A stretch of DNA of 64,000 nucleotides from Flavobacteriales bacterium (GCA_020635855.1 JACJYZ010000002.1:186001-250000); one strand, 5' to 3'. Positions 8,993-16,249 are shown, numbered from the stretch's first letter. Numbers and translations are program-made. The notes: generated from the letters alone by a model not told the origin.

Positions 8993-9340
8993 CTAGATTC
9001 TTAGTCGTAAGACACAACCGTATGGAGAAATGGCCGCTGACACTCGTTTCATTTCTTTACCTGCCTCTCCGATGTGCCAAAATGTTGTATATAAATATCC
9101 GGCGGAAAGTACTTCAAGTCCAATTCCTGCATAGAGAAGTGGTTTCTTCATGAGCATTGTTTCATCTCTGGAGGCAGAGGCTAGGGAAAGCAGAAAGCCA
9201 CTTGCGCCAAACACGAGGGATTCATTGAAACAACGACGGGAGGCAATCAAATGATCAGCGCCGGTTTTGACCTGTGCTTTGGAAGTGCTACAAAACAATG
9301 CCAATATTGCCAAAAGAACAGTTGTTATAGGCGTTTTCAT
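8993..9340 (-). CDS. Small exported or membrane hypothetical protein
   Basis: I do not recognise this gene. Starting at the ATG at 9340 gives 115 residues with a good signal peptide (MKTPITTVLLAILALF, then STSKAQ). Two further hydrophobic stretches follow (about residues 45-58 and 70-85). A longer frame starting at 9604 is unlikely because the extension is low in quality and crosses an inverted repeat. The protein ends in a short Arg-rich tail. It lies alone between the two copies of a 160-bp repeat, so it may be a passenger of mobile or rearranged DNA. It could also be a remnant of a larger gene. Confidence 0.5.
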   Translation of the reverse strand: MKTPITTVLLAILALFCSTSKAQVKTGADHLIASRRCFNESLVFGASGFLLSLASASRDETMLMKKPLLYAGIGLEVLSAGYLYTTFWHIGEAGKEMKRVSAAISPYGCVLRLRI

Positions 9341-9455
9341 AGGAAGACGAGGTGTGAAGAATGAACTTGTTTCGAGGGAAGGTATAGGGAAAAAATTTGG
9401 CAGCAAATTCCCCCGTTCCCTGTAACTTGCTGCCATGACAGGCAGTGGGTTGGGC

Positions 9456-9475
9456 GAAGGTTGCACCTTCGTCTG
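9456..9475. repeat. 20-bp inverted repeat, left arm
   Basis: GCGAAGGTTGCACCTTCGTC is the exact reverse complement of 9652-9671. The arm is itself nearly palindromic (GAAGGTTGCACCTTC). The two arms bound about 176 bp that carry no gene I can support. They may be the ends of a miniature element. Confidence 0.6.
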
Positions 9476-9651
9476 TCTATCGCGTAGCTTGCAGTTACTG
9501 TAAACGCCCTTTGCCACATAAGACATACAAGATACGTGTTTCTTGTATATGTATATTGTGAAAGGTAGCCCTTGGCTGTTGGTTATTGGCATACACCGGA
9601 ACAACTAATCGCTAACCGCCAGGTTCCTGCAGCGGATGCTACAGAATAGCA

Positions 9652-9671
9652 AGACGAAGGTGCAACCTTCG
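9652..9671. repeat. 20-bp inverted repeat, right arm
   Basis: This is the exact reverse complement of 9456-9475. It ends 36 bp before the second copy of the 160-bp direct repeat. Confidence 0.6.
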
Positions 9672-9707
9672 CCTAACTGCATCGCCTACAAGCTACGGCA
9701 AACTTGA

Positions 9708-9867
9708 GAAGATGGGCTGGGCGCAATGATGAATGAAAGAATCCCAATGGGATTCAATGTTTATAGCAAACAGGAACGTAGGAAAATTGCACGACCCCGT
9801 TGGGGTCGCACGTCATCTTATCGGTGCAATCTTCTACAAACATTCAATGCCGTTGGCATTGGGTTCC
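9708..9867. repeat. 160-bp direct repeat, copy 2
   Basis: This is the second copy of the block at 8665-8824, same length and orientation. Its internal palindrome AATCCCAATGGGATT is perfect here, while copy 1 has mismatches there. The IS200-like unit begins about 75 bp further on, which suggests a link between this repeat and a single-strand transposase, but that is inference. Confidence 0.85.
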
Positions 9868-9943
9868 GGCTCTCAGCGATACGTTTCTTCCTTTTTTGGA
9901 GTAGAGGATGTAGAAGTAGTAGGTCATGGGTACTAAACCACGT

Positions 9944-10482
9944 ATGCACTAAAAGTGCATAGGTTGAAACATGGGACGAATGAAATTCTTATTCAAGGAT
10001 AATGGTATTGTTGTCACTGTTTGATGGGCCCCTGTGATGTTCAAGATATTCCTGAACCAGGTCATCTGTGATGTTTCCGGTACTCCACACTCCATACCCT
10101 ATCGCCCAGAAATGTTGGCCCCAATACCGTTTCCCAACCTCCGGAAATTCTTCCTGTAGACGGCGAGATGTTCTTCCTTTCAACCGTTTTACAATATTGC
10201 TGATGCTCTTAGATGGAGGGTATTCTATGTGCATATGAACATGATCTTTGCTGACAACACCTTTCAGGATTTTCACATCCTCCGCATCACAGATTTGCTT
10301 TATCAGGTCACGGCAACGCTTTTGAACATCGCCTTTCAAAACCTCATATCTATATTTGGTAACCCAAACCACATGCGCCGTCAGCCAAGACACCGTATGG
10401 CTACCTCGTCTTTGTTCATTACCCATTCACCAAATGTACGAAGCTGGGTAGCAACTGAAAGTCTTGCACTAAAAGTGCATAG
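9944..10482 (-). mobile_element. IS200-like unit bounded by identical hairpins
   Basis: A Y1-transposase gene (9989-10426) is flanked by two identical 18-bp sequences, TGCACTAAAAGTGCATAG, at 9945-9962 and 10465-10482. Each folds into a hairpin (GCACT-AAA-AGTGC). IS200/IS605 transposases recognise subterminal hairpins and move as single strands without terminal inverted repeats or target duplications, which fits this layout. The exact cleavage sites cannot be set from one copy. There is no tnpB partner. Confidence 0.7.
9989..10426 (-). CDS. tnpA: IS200/Y1-family transposase TnpA
   Basis: The 145-residue protein is a single-domain HUH nuclease of the Y1 (IS200/REP-associated) type. The opening VVWVTKYRYEVLKG is typical. 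The metal-binding HUH motif is HVHMHIEYP near residue 82, and the likely nucleophile is the Tyr in VQEYLEHH near residue 128. The length matches the family (about 130-155). All catalytic residues look intact, so it may be active. It would nick and join single-stranded DNA at the flanking hairpins. It could instead be a REP-associated enzyme acting on the palindromic repeats next to it. Confidence 0.92.
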   Translation of the reverse strand: MGNEQRRGSHTVSWLTAHVVWVTKYRYEVLKGDVQKRCRDLIKQICDAEDVKILKGVVSKDHVHMHIEYPPSKSISNIVKRLKGRTSRRLQEEFPEVGKRYWGQHFWAIGYGVWSTGNITDDLVQEYLEHHRGPSNSDNNTIILE

Positions 10483-10504
10483 TTTTAACTAGCGATTGGG
10501 ACAA

Positions 10505-10536
10505 TAAAAAAGGCTGATTCAAAAAATGAATCAGCC
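10505..10536 (-). terminator. Rho-independent terminator, minus strand
   Basis: The 9-bp stem GGCTGATTC / GAATCAGCC (10512-10520 and 10528-10536) is followed on the minus strand by a run of six T. It lies downstream of the tRNA-Val gene and of a tRNA fragment, and may once have ended a second tRNA transcript. Confidence 0.75.
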
Positions 10537-10550
10537 CTCTTGTTATCAAT

Positions 10551-10567
10551 GTGGGAGCTGAGGGATT
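10551..10567 (-). repeat. Fragment of tRNA-Val 3' end
   Basis: GTGGGAGCTGAGGGATT is identical to 10723-10739, the 3' acceptor and T-stem side of the tRNA-Val gene. The rest of the tRNA is absent. It could be an attachment-site-like duplication left by an integration, or a decayed tandem tRNA. The remaining sequence to 10680 shows no gene. Confidence 0.6.
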
Positions 10568-10683
10568 ACTTTGTGATCCCTCGCGTCTCAGAACTGCAAA
10601 TCAAAAGTCCGTCCTTCCAGTCCGGTTTTTGTTGGTACCCATATCTGCGCTCAAGCAGAGCTTGGCTTGATACAGGTATCAAC

Positions 10684-10714
10684 AAAAAAACCACGCTTTG
10701 GGCGTGGCTTTTTG
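10684..10714 (-). terminator. Terminator after tRNA-Val
   Basis: The stem CCACGC / GCGTGG with a 5-nt loop has an A run on one side and a T run on the other, so it can work in both directions. It begins 10 bp past the 3' end of the tRNA-Val gene on the minus strand. Confidence 0.75.
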
Positions 10715-10723
10715 ATTTGTCCG

Positions 10724-10798
10724 TGGGAGCTGAGGGATTCGAACCCCCGACCCTCTGCTTGTAAGGCAGATGCTCTGAACCAGCTGAGCTAAGCTCCC
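10724..10798 (-). tRNA. tRNA-Val (anticodon TAC)
   Basis: The minus strand folds as a full cloverleaf: acceptor stem GGGAGCT / AGCTCCC, D arm with GCTC and GAGC, anticodon arm CTGC-CTTACAA-GCAG and T arm GGGGG-TTCGAAT-CCCTC. The anticodon TAC reads valine GTA codons and, with usual modification, others of that box. The discriminator base is A and CCA is not encoded (ACG follows). A terminator follows directly. Confidence 0.93.
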
Positions 10799-10831
10799 AA
10801 ATATGTTATAGAACGATACTTTAATTTTTTT

Positions 10832-10902
10832 GGAAGCAGACTTCGAACCCGCGACTCTCCCGCCTGAAGCGGGATGCTCTGTGCTTCTAAAGCTAAGCTC
10901 CC
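10832..10902 (-). pseudogene. Decayed tRNA copy
   Basis: The 5' part (GGGAGCTTAGCT, then AGAGCAT) matches the neighbouring tRNA-Val, and an anticodon-like arm TCCCG-CTTCAGG-CGGGA and a T loop GGTTCGAAG follow. The acceptor 3' strand does not pair with the 5' strand in the normal register; about three bases seem to be missing near the T stem. The triplet in anticodon position is TCA, which would read UGA. With the broken acceptor stem and short length it is most likely a pseudogene, not a selenocysteine or suppressor tRNA. Confidence 0.55.
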
Positions 10903-10949
10903 ATAAGGGGATGCAAATATAGATATAAATTCAAATTCCGCAAGTTTTG

Positions 10950-11267
10950 TCATTTTGAAAATTCACGGTCGTATTCCACCTTGCAGATGCGGATTTTGTA
11001 GTGCGTGTACCACTCCGTGCGGCCTCGTTGTTTGGCCACACCGTGGTCCATGTGCTTCCGCCACTTGTCAATCGCTTCCAGGTCGCGCCAGTAGCTCACC
11101 GCGATGCCCAGGCCATCCCGTGCCGCTTCCATGCCGAGGAAGCCGTCAATCTCTCCCGCAAGTTCCAGCAGGTGATCGTTGGTGGCGGCGTAGTCGGTGT
11201 CTACATCCGTGCGAAGGGATGTGAAGATCACAGCGTAGTAGGGTGGGGCAGGTGTGTTGACGATCAT
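10950..11267 (-). CDS. ABM-domain (antibiotic biosynthesis monooxygenase-like) protein
   Basis: The 105-residue product resembles the dimeric alpha+beta-barrel ABM family, small cytoplasmic proteins that include monooxygenases and heme-degrading enzymes; many members have no known substrate. The pattern YYAVIFTSLRTDVDTDY, then LLELAGEIDGFLGMEAARD, GIAVSYWRDLEAIDKWR, and a C-terminal YTHYKIRICKVEYD is typical. The start at 11267 is 11 bp downstream of the folC stop, which suggests cotranscription. A much longer open frame upstream is only the antisense of folC. Confidence 0.8.
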   Translation of the reverse strand: MIVNTPAPPYYAVIFTSLRTDVDTDYAATNDHLLELAGEIDGFLGMEAARDGLGIAVSYWRDLEAIDKWRKHMDHGVAKQRGRTEWYTHYKIRICKVEYDREFSK

Positions 11268-11278
11268 GTCGGTGGAGA

Positions 11279-12553
11279 TTACAGCACTTCGGCCACCACG
11301 AAGATACTGCCTCCGACCAGAACCACATCTCCCGGTCCGGCATTTTTCCTGGCAACTTGCAGGGCGTCTTTCACCGTTGGGTAGGCTGAGGCATGAAGTC
11401 CTGCTTCTGTGAATGCCTTCAGCAATTCCTGTGCATCCATGGCCCGGGGAATTTGTGCCTGGCAGAGGTAGTAAGTGGCATGCGGGGGCAGCACGGGCAG
11501 CACATCCGCAACGGCTTTGTCTTTCACCGTGCCGAATACAAAGTGCAGGTGTTTGTGCGGAAGATGTTCCAACTCTTTTAGCGAAGCCCGGATGCCGTCT
11601 ACGTTGTGCATGGCATCGGCGATCACTGTCGGGTTCTCTTTCTGCAACACCTGCCACCGTCCCAGCAGCGGGGCATGGTGCATCACGTTGCGGATGCCGG
11701 CCTCCACCTGATCTTGACTCAGTTGCCAATCCTTCTCCCGAAGCAGGGGAATCGTGGCCAGCACCGTTCGTACGTTGTCGCGCTGGTATCCGCCTCCGAG
11801 TCCGGGTGTGATGGTGTAGGTTTCGTTGTCTTGAGTGACGTACGTCCACGGCTGTGATGCTTCGGCTGGTCCTTCCACGGATGCATCCGCAAAGATCAGT
11901 GGGGCTGCACGTTCGGCGGCCACCTTCTCAAATACATGCCGGATATCCTCTTGCGTTTGTCCGACTACCACCGGCACTCCGGCTTTGATGATGCCTGCCT
12001 TTTCGCCGGCGATGGCTTCCAGGGTGTTTCCCAGGAATGCGGTGTGGTCCCACCCGATGTTGGTGATGACCGATACGTCGGGGTAGAGGATGTTGGTTGA
12101 ATCGAGCCGTCCGCCCATGCCGGTTTCCACGATGGCGATGTCTACCTGTTCATCGGCGAAATATGAAAAGGCCATGGCCACGGTGATTTCAAAGAAGGAA
12201 GGTTGGAGTTCCTCCATGGTTTCGCGGATGTTCTCGGTGAAGCTCACCACAGCATCTTCGGGGATGTAGGCGCCGTTCACGCGGATGCGCTCGCGGAAGT
12301 CTTTCAGATGGGGCGATGTATACAATCCTGTTTTGTAACCGGCTTCCTGGAATACCGATGCCAGCATGTGCGACACGGACCCTTTGCCGTTGGTACCGGC
12401 GATGTGAATGCTGCGGAATTTTTTGTCGGGATGTCCGAGGTGTTCGCACAACACCATGATGTTGCCCATGTCGGCTTTGTAGGCGGCTGCACCGATGCGT
12501 TGGAAAGAAGGCAGGTGGCTGAACAGGTAATCCAATGTTTGTGCGTAGGTCAT
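11279..12553 (-). CDS. folC: Bifunctional folylpolyglutamate / dihydrofolate synthase
   Basis: This cytoplasmic Mur-ligase-family enzyme adds glutamate to dihydropteroate and to folates, using ATP. The 424-residue product has the P-loop GTNGKGSVSH (about residue 50), the substrate loop YTSPHLKDFRERIRVNG, and the ETGMGGRLDSTN and SVITNIGWDHT motifs typical of FolC. A GTG codon lies one codon upstream of the ATG at 12553; the ATG is preferred. It follows the tonB gene with a repeat element between, and an ABM-family gene comes next. Length is normal for the family. Confidence 0.93.
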   Translation of the reverse strand: MTYAQTLDYLFSHLPSFQRIGAAAYKADMGNIMVLCEHLGHPDKKFRSIHIAGTNGKGSVSHMLASVFQEAGYKTGLYTSPHLKDFRERIRVNGAYIPEDAVVSFTENIRETMEELQPSFFEITVAMAFSYFADEQVDIAIVETGMGGRLDSTNILYPDVSVITNIGWDHTAFLGNTLEAIAGEKAGIIKAGVPVVVGQTQEDIRHVFEKVAAERAAPLIFADASVEGPAEASQPWTYVTQDNETYTITPGLGGGYQRDNVRTVLATIPLLREKDWQLSQDQVEAGIRNVMHHAPLLGRWQVLQKENPTVIADAMHNVDGIRASLKELEHLPHKHLHFVFGTVKDKAVADVLPVLPPHATYYLCQAQIPRAMDAQELLKAFTEAGLHASAYPTVKDALQVARKNAGPGDVVLVGGSIFVVAEVL

Positions 12554-12602
12554 CACGCCGCAAAGTTGGTGTTTTACACCGAATTTACATCAATCGGTTT
12601 AT

Positions 12603-12678
12603 GCCACGAAGGCACAAAGGCACAAACCGAGGTAAGAAGAATGCATTCTTTTTCTTGACGTCTTAGTGCCTTGGTGGC
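12603..12678. repeat. Dispersed inverted repeat, GCCACnAAGGCAC family, copy 2
   Basis: The left arm GCCACGAAGGCACAAAG (12603-12619) matches the reverse complement of 12662-12678 at 15 of 17 positions, with about 42 bp between. It is the same family as the element at 4396-4467. It fills much of the gap between tonB and folC. Confidence 0.65.
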
Positions 12679-12745
12679 TTCCATCCGGTCGAACATAAAT
12701 GTCTTCCATGTGGCAAGGTCACTTTCGCAGGAATCATGAACCTGA

Positions 12746-13525
12746 TCAGCTAGGCTCGAATCGATATTTGAACTGACCTTTTTGTTGGGGGGGAGCACTA
12801 TAGTCAGCGTTCCATTTCGACTTTAAAGCCGCTTCCCTGGCACGTTTGACCAGGCAGGGGTCTGTAGTGGTGGATTTGGACAACACCGGGTTGGCCCGGA
12901 TGACGGTTCCGTCCTGGTTCACGATGATCTCCATCACAATCAATTCTATCGAGGCGCCAATGGGGCAATCAGTTTCTGGAAGGATCTTAGAGACCACTTT
13001 TCTATAATGACCATTTACAAAATCTCCTGGGGGACCATCTTTTTCATTAGAATCTGTTCCTTCCGGATCTCCCTGGTTGCCCGTTCCGGTGGTTTCCCCT
13101 TCACTGCCGCCGTTTTTCTGCTGATTCCTGGCTTTTTCCAGGGCTTTCTGCAGGGCGGTGCTCGGCTGAGGATCGGGTTCTTTCTCCACCGGTTTTGGGG
13201 TGGGCTTGGGGGTGGTTTTGGTTTGGGTGACTGGTGACGGTGTGGTTTGGGTTTGCACCTCTTCCGGTTGTGCTTCCGGTTGCGGGGATGTTGTGGCCGC
13301 TTCGGTTACTTCCTTCGGCTGGGTCTTTTCCTGTGTGGCGGGTGTTTCTTCCACATTGCCGAAACCATCTTCGGTTGTACCGAAGTCAACTTCAAGCACG
13401 ATCTCTGGCGGCGGTGGCACCATGTAGTGCAATCCCCACAACAAAAACAAAAGCAGGAGCAGACCGTGTATGCCAAGGGTAACGAGCAGGCCTGTTCTTT
13501 CGCTATTTGTTGAGCTTACAGCCAT
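12746..13525 (-). CDS. tonB: TonB-family energy transducer
   Basis: This protein links the inner-membrane ExbB-ExbD motor to outer-membrane receptors. The 259-residue product has an N-terminal membrane anchor (about residues 12-33, VTLGIHGLLLLLFLLWGLHY), a long Pro/Thr/Glu-rich periplasmic spacer (about 40-130) and a C-terminal TonB-like domain (NGHYRKVVSKILPETD... to ...KGQFKYRFEPS). Two cysteines in the C-terminal domain (TDCPIG and TDPCLVK) may form a disulfide. The gene starts 2 bp after the exbD stop, so the module is an operon. The sequence is closer to the Bacteroidota TolR/TonB-partner type than to enterobacterial TonB. Confidence 0.85.
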   Translation of the reverse strand: MAVSSTNSERTGLLVTLGIHGLLLLLFLLWGLHYMVPPPPEIVLEVDFGTTEDGFGNVEETPATQEKTQPKEVTEAATTSPQPEAQPEEVQTQTTPSPVTQTKTTPKPTPKPVEKEPDPQPSTALQKALEKARNQQKNGGSEGETTGTGNQGDPEGTDSNEKDGPPGDFVNGHYRKVVSKILPETDCPIGASIELIVMEIIVNQDGTVIRANPVLSKSTTTDPCLVKRAREAALKSKWNADYSAPPQQKGQFKYRFEPS

Positions 13526-13527
13526 GT

Positions 13528-13926
13528 TTATTTGTTCGGGGTTGTGGCCAGCACGAATTTATACTTGTGCTTGTTGGCGATGGTCATCACCTTCACGGCA
13601 TTGTCAAGAGGTATCGACCGGTCGGCGTGCAACACTACCGATGCTTCCGGGTTTTTTGCCATGGCAGCCAGCAGCGCGGTTTCTAGTTGGCCTTCTGCCA
13701 CCGGTTTTTTATCCACATAATACTTCAGGTCAGACGTAATGGTGATGGCCACATTCTCCACCCTTTTGGTGATTTTGGTGTCGTTGGATGGTAGGTCCAC
13801 CCTCAGTGCATTGGTTGTGACCAGGGTGGACGTGAGCATGAAGAAAATGAGCAGCAGGAACACGATGTCCGTCATTGACGACATGCTGAATCCTACTTCT
13901 ACCTTATTTCTCGACTTGATCGCCAT
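13528..13926 (-). CDS. exbD: ExbD/TolR biopolymer transport protein
   Basis: The 132-residue protein is a proton-channel and stator subunit of the TonB/Tol energy system. It has a single N-terminal transmembrane helix with the essential Asp (MTDIVFLLLIFFMLTSTL, Asp near residue 20) and a small periplasmic domain ending in KYKFVLATTPNK. The gene lies between exbB (6 bp upstream) and tonB (2 bp downstream), which sets its role. Length is normal. Confidence 0.93.
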   Translation of the reverse strand: MAIKSRNKVEVGFSMSSMTDIVFLLLIFFMLTSTLVTTNALRVDLPSNDTKITKRVENVAITITSDLKYYVDKKPVAEGQLETALLAAMAKNPEASVVLHADRSIPLDNAVKVMTIANKHKYKFVLATTPNK

Positions 13927-13932
13927 GGTATA

Positions 13933-14634
13933 TTATTTCGCAGGTTCGTGCAACACATCCAGGAATTCGATGGAACGGGCTTCCATCTTGTTCACCATTT
14001 TTTCCACGCGCGATACAAGGATGTTGTATCCTACATACGCAACAATTCCGATGGTGAGGCCGGCTGCCGTGGTAACCATGGCTTCATAAATACCGCCTGC
14101 GAGTGCATTCACCTCGATATTGGCACCCCCGGTAGCCATGTTATGGAAAGCGCGTATCATCCCGATTACCGTACCCAGGAAGCCCAGCATGGGGGCGGCA
14201 CCGGCGATGGTGGCCATGGTGGCCAGTGTTTTTTCAAGTTTGAAGACTTCGAGGCGCGCCACGTTTTCGATGGCGGTGCTGATGTCGGACAAGGGGCGAC
14301 CCAGGCGGGAAATCCCCTTTTCAATCATACGGGCGATGGGGTTGTCGGTGCGTTTGCAGAGTTCCTTGGCGGAATCCACCCGGCCGTCGTGGATGAAGTC
14401 GCGGATGTTGTTCATGAAGTGGGTGTCTTCATCCGACGCCTTGCGGATGGCCAGCATGCGTTCCACGAAAATGTAAACGGCCAGTAGGGAGAGGATCGCC
14501 AGCGGGATCATCACCCATCCGCCTTTCAGAAGCAGGGAGAAGATGCTCAGGGTCTTTTCTTCCTGTACCACATCGCCCATCCCCTCGGCCATGGTGTTTG
14601 CAGTTTCCGTGATTTGAAGCAACCAGATTGCCAT
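13933..14634 (-). CDS. exbB: ExbB/TolQ/MotA-family proton channel
   Basis: The 233-residue inner-membrane protein forms the proton-conducting ring around ExbD. Three hydrophobic segments are visible (about residues 30-55, 125-150 and 170-195). The conserved ATIAGAAPMLGFLGTVIGMI segment followed by AGGIYEAMVTTAAGLTIGI is diagnostic. The ATG at 14634 is chosen over a TTG at 14643. It is the first gene of exbB-exbD-tonB. This motor is the natural energy source for the two receptors at 1-8 kb, although receptors elsewhere will share it. Confidence 0.93.
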   Translation of the reverse strand: MAIWLLQITETANTMAEGMGDVVQEEKTLSIFSLLLKGGWVMIPLAILSLLAVYIFVERMLAIRKASDEDTHFMNNIRDFIHDGRVDSAKELCKRTDNPIARMIEKGISRLGRPLSDISTAIENVARLEVFKLEKTLATMATIAGAAPMLGFLGTVIGMIRAFHNMATGGANIEVNALAGGIYEAMVTTAAGLTIGIVAYVGYNILVSRVEKMVNKMEARSIEFLDVLHEPAK

Positions 14635-14778
14635 ACGCAACAAAGATTTTGGATTGAGTTTGCAGAAATTGGAATATGCTAAAATACGGCGGGACCTATG
14701 CCCGGTGGTCCCGGTCGCCTGGTATTTTTAAACACTGAATTGTTGATTTTAGTGTGATACGCGGTGATCGCAAAACAA

Positions 14779-14806
14779 AAAGCCCCGGATTCTTCCGGGG
14801 CTTTGG
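14779..14806 (-). terminator. Terminator after nhaD
   Basis: The 8-bp GC-rich stem AGCCCCGG / CCGGGGCT (14781-14788 and 14795-14802), with a run of A before it on the plus strand, becomes a hairpin and T run on the minus strand. It lies 22 bp past the nhaD stop. Confidence 0.85.
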
Positions 14807-14827
14807 TAACAATTAAAATCAGGTTTT

Positions 14828-16213
14828 TCAGTGCATGGACTGCATCACGATGTAAGTGACCGCACCGGAAATATAACCGATGAAAGCCAGCCATGAAATC
14901 TTCTTCAGGTACCAGATGAAATCAATCTTCATGATGCCCATGATGGCCACACCTGCTGCGGATCCGATGATGAGGCAGCTGCCACCCGTACCTGCGCAGT
15001 ATGCCAGGAATTCCCAAAAGGCATGGTCTACCGGATAGGCTTGTCCCTGCACATAGGGACCCAGGTCATACATTCCCATGGCACCGGCCACCAATGGTAC
15101 GTTGTCAACCACAGAGGAAAGAAGTCCGATGATCATGTTGATTGCATAGATGTCGCCGACCGATTTTTCCAGGAAACCGGCAAGTGCCGTTAGGTGACCT
15201 GCAGATTGAAGCGCAGCCACTGCACTCAGGATTCCGAGAAAGAAGAAGATGGTGGGGATGTCTACTTTTTTCAACACACTGATAACGGTTTGCCCGGCTT
15301 TTTCTTCGGCCAGTTTGCCACGGTGCAGGATCTCGGTGGTGATCCACATCACACCCAGGCTCAGCAGCATGCCCATGAACGGGGGCAGGTGGGTGAAGGT
15401 TTTGAATACCGGCACGAACAGGAGTCCGCACACACCCATGATGAATACGATTTTTCTTTCGGACTGGCTGGTAGGGTCGTTGCCGTGGTCATCGTCGCCA
15501 CCGATGGGTCGGGTGACATTGCCTTTCATATACAGGGATACGATCAGCATGGGCACCAGCAGGCATACGAGTGACGGAGCCAGCAGCATCAGGATGATGT
15601 TCATGGCAGTTACCTGTCCGCCGATCCACAGCATGATGGTGGTAACGTCACCGATGGGCGACCAGGCGCCACCCGCATTGGCTGCAAGCACTACCATGCC
15701 GGCAAAAATCCAGAGGTCTTCTTTGTCTTTCATCAATTTTCTCAGCAATGCTGACATCACAATGGCTGTGGTCAGGTTATCGAGCAGGGCGGAGAAAAAG
15801 AAAGTGAGTATGCTGATGATCCAAAGCAGTTTCACCTTGTTGGTGGTGCGTACCCGGTCGGTGATCAGGCGGAAACCTTCGTGGGCATCCACCACTTCAA
15901 CAATGGTCATGGCACCCAGCAGGAAGAACAGGATGCTGGCGATCTCCGCCACGTGTTCCAACAACTGGTATTCGGCGATGTAATGGATGATGGTTTCATG
16001 GTGATCCATTGACTTCCCGCCTTCGCTGAACAGTTCGAGCAAGGTGGCGGGGATCTGGTCATAATGCACGATGCCTTCCGCTCCGAGGATGTAAATCGTC
16101 CAGCACAGTACGCCCGTGATCAGGGCAGATGCGGCTTTGTCAATCTTCAACGGATGCTCCAGGGCAATGGCTGCATAACCCAGAACAAATACCAACACCA
16201 TTAGAATATACAT
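14828..16213 (-). CDS. nhaD: NhaD-type sodium:proton antiporter
   Basis: The 461-residue protein has about 12-13 hydrophobic segments and belongs to the NhaD branch of the ArsB/NhaD ion-transporter superfamily. It would expel Na+ in exchange for H+ across the inner membrane. Typical stretches include AEIASILFFLLGAMTIVEVV (about residue 90), FFFSALLDNLTTAIVMSALL, the AGGAWSPIGDVTTIMLW segment and VDNVPLVAGAMGMYDL. It is followed by a strong terminator and then by exbB. Length fits the family. A -7 element (TACATTTG) lies 29 bp upstream of the start. Confidence 0.93.
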   Translation of the reverse strand: MYILMVLVFVLGYAAIALEHPLKIDKAASALITGVLCWTIYILGAEGIVHYDQIPATLLELFSEGGKSMDHHETIIHYIAEYQLLEHVAEIASILFFLLGAMTIVEVVDAHEGFRLITDRVRTTNKVKLLWIISILTFFFSALLDNLTTAIVMSALLRKLMKDKEDLWIFAGMVVLAANAGGAWSPIGDVTTIMLWIGGQVTAMNIILMLLAPSLVCLLVPMLIVSLYMKGNVTRPIGGDDDHGNDPTSQSERKIVFIMGVCGLLFVPVFKTFTHLPPFMGMLLSLGVMWITTEILHRGKLAEEKAGQTVISVLKKVDIPTIFFFLGILSAVAALQSAGHLTALAGFLEKSVGDIYAINMIIGLLSSVVDNVPLVAGAMGMYDLGPYVQGQAYPVDHAFWEFLAYCAGTGGSCLIIGSAAGVAIMGIMKIDFIWYLKKISWLAFIGYISGAVTYIVMQSMH

Positions 16214-16241
16214 AGCGTAGTTGTTAGATAGTTTATGCCCG

Positions 16242-16249
16242 CAAATGTA
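16242..16249 (-). promoter_or_regulatory. Bacteroidota -7 element, TACATTTG, upstream of nhaD
   Basis: This is a TAnnTTTG match on the minus strand, 28 nt before the nhaD ATG. No clear -33 element is seen. The rest of the gap to 16496 shows nothing else I can assign. Confidence 0.4.

Noticed and set aside
9726..9962. Short open frames inside the 160-bp repeat
   Set aside because: Their sequences differ between copies only by chance changes, contain Arg/Ser-rich text and lack any domain pattern.
9944..10482. Direct repeats of TGCACTAAAAGTGCATAG as a CRISPR
   Set aside because: There are only two copies 520 bp apart with a transposase gene between, and each folds into a hairpin; this is an IS end structure.
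10540..10764. Open frame across the tRNA fragment and terminator
   Set aside because: It runs through the tRNA-Val gene and a terminator, so it cannot be a gene.
10832..10902. Selenocysteine tRNA
   Set aside because: The anticodon-position triplet is TCA, but the length is about 71 nt with no long variable arm and no 8-bp acceptor stem.
11268..11849. Long N-terminal extension of the ABM-family frame
   Set aside because: It is antisense to folC, is rich in Arg and His, and has no similarity to the ABM domain; the true start is just after the folC stop.
12574..12798. Short minus-strand frame in the repeat between tonB and folC
   Set aside because: It covers the inverted repeat and the 3' end of tonB in another frame, and has no start context.
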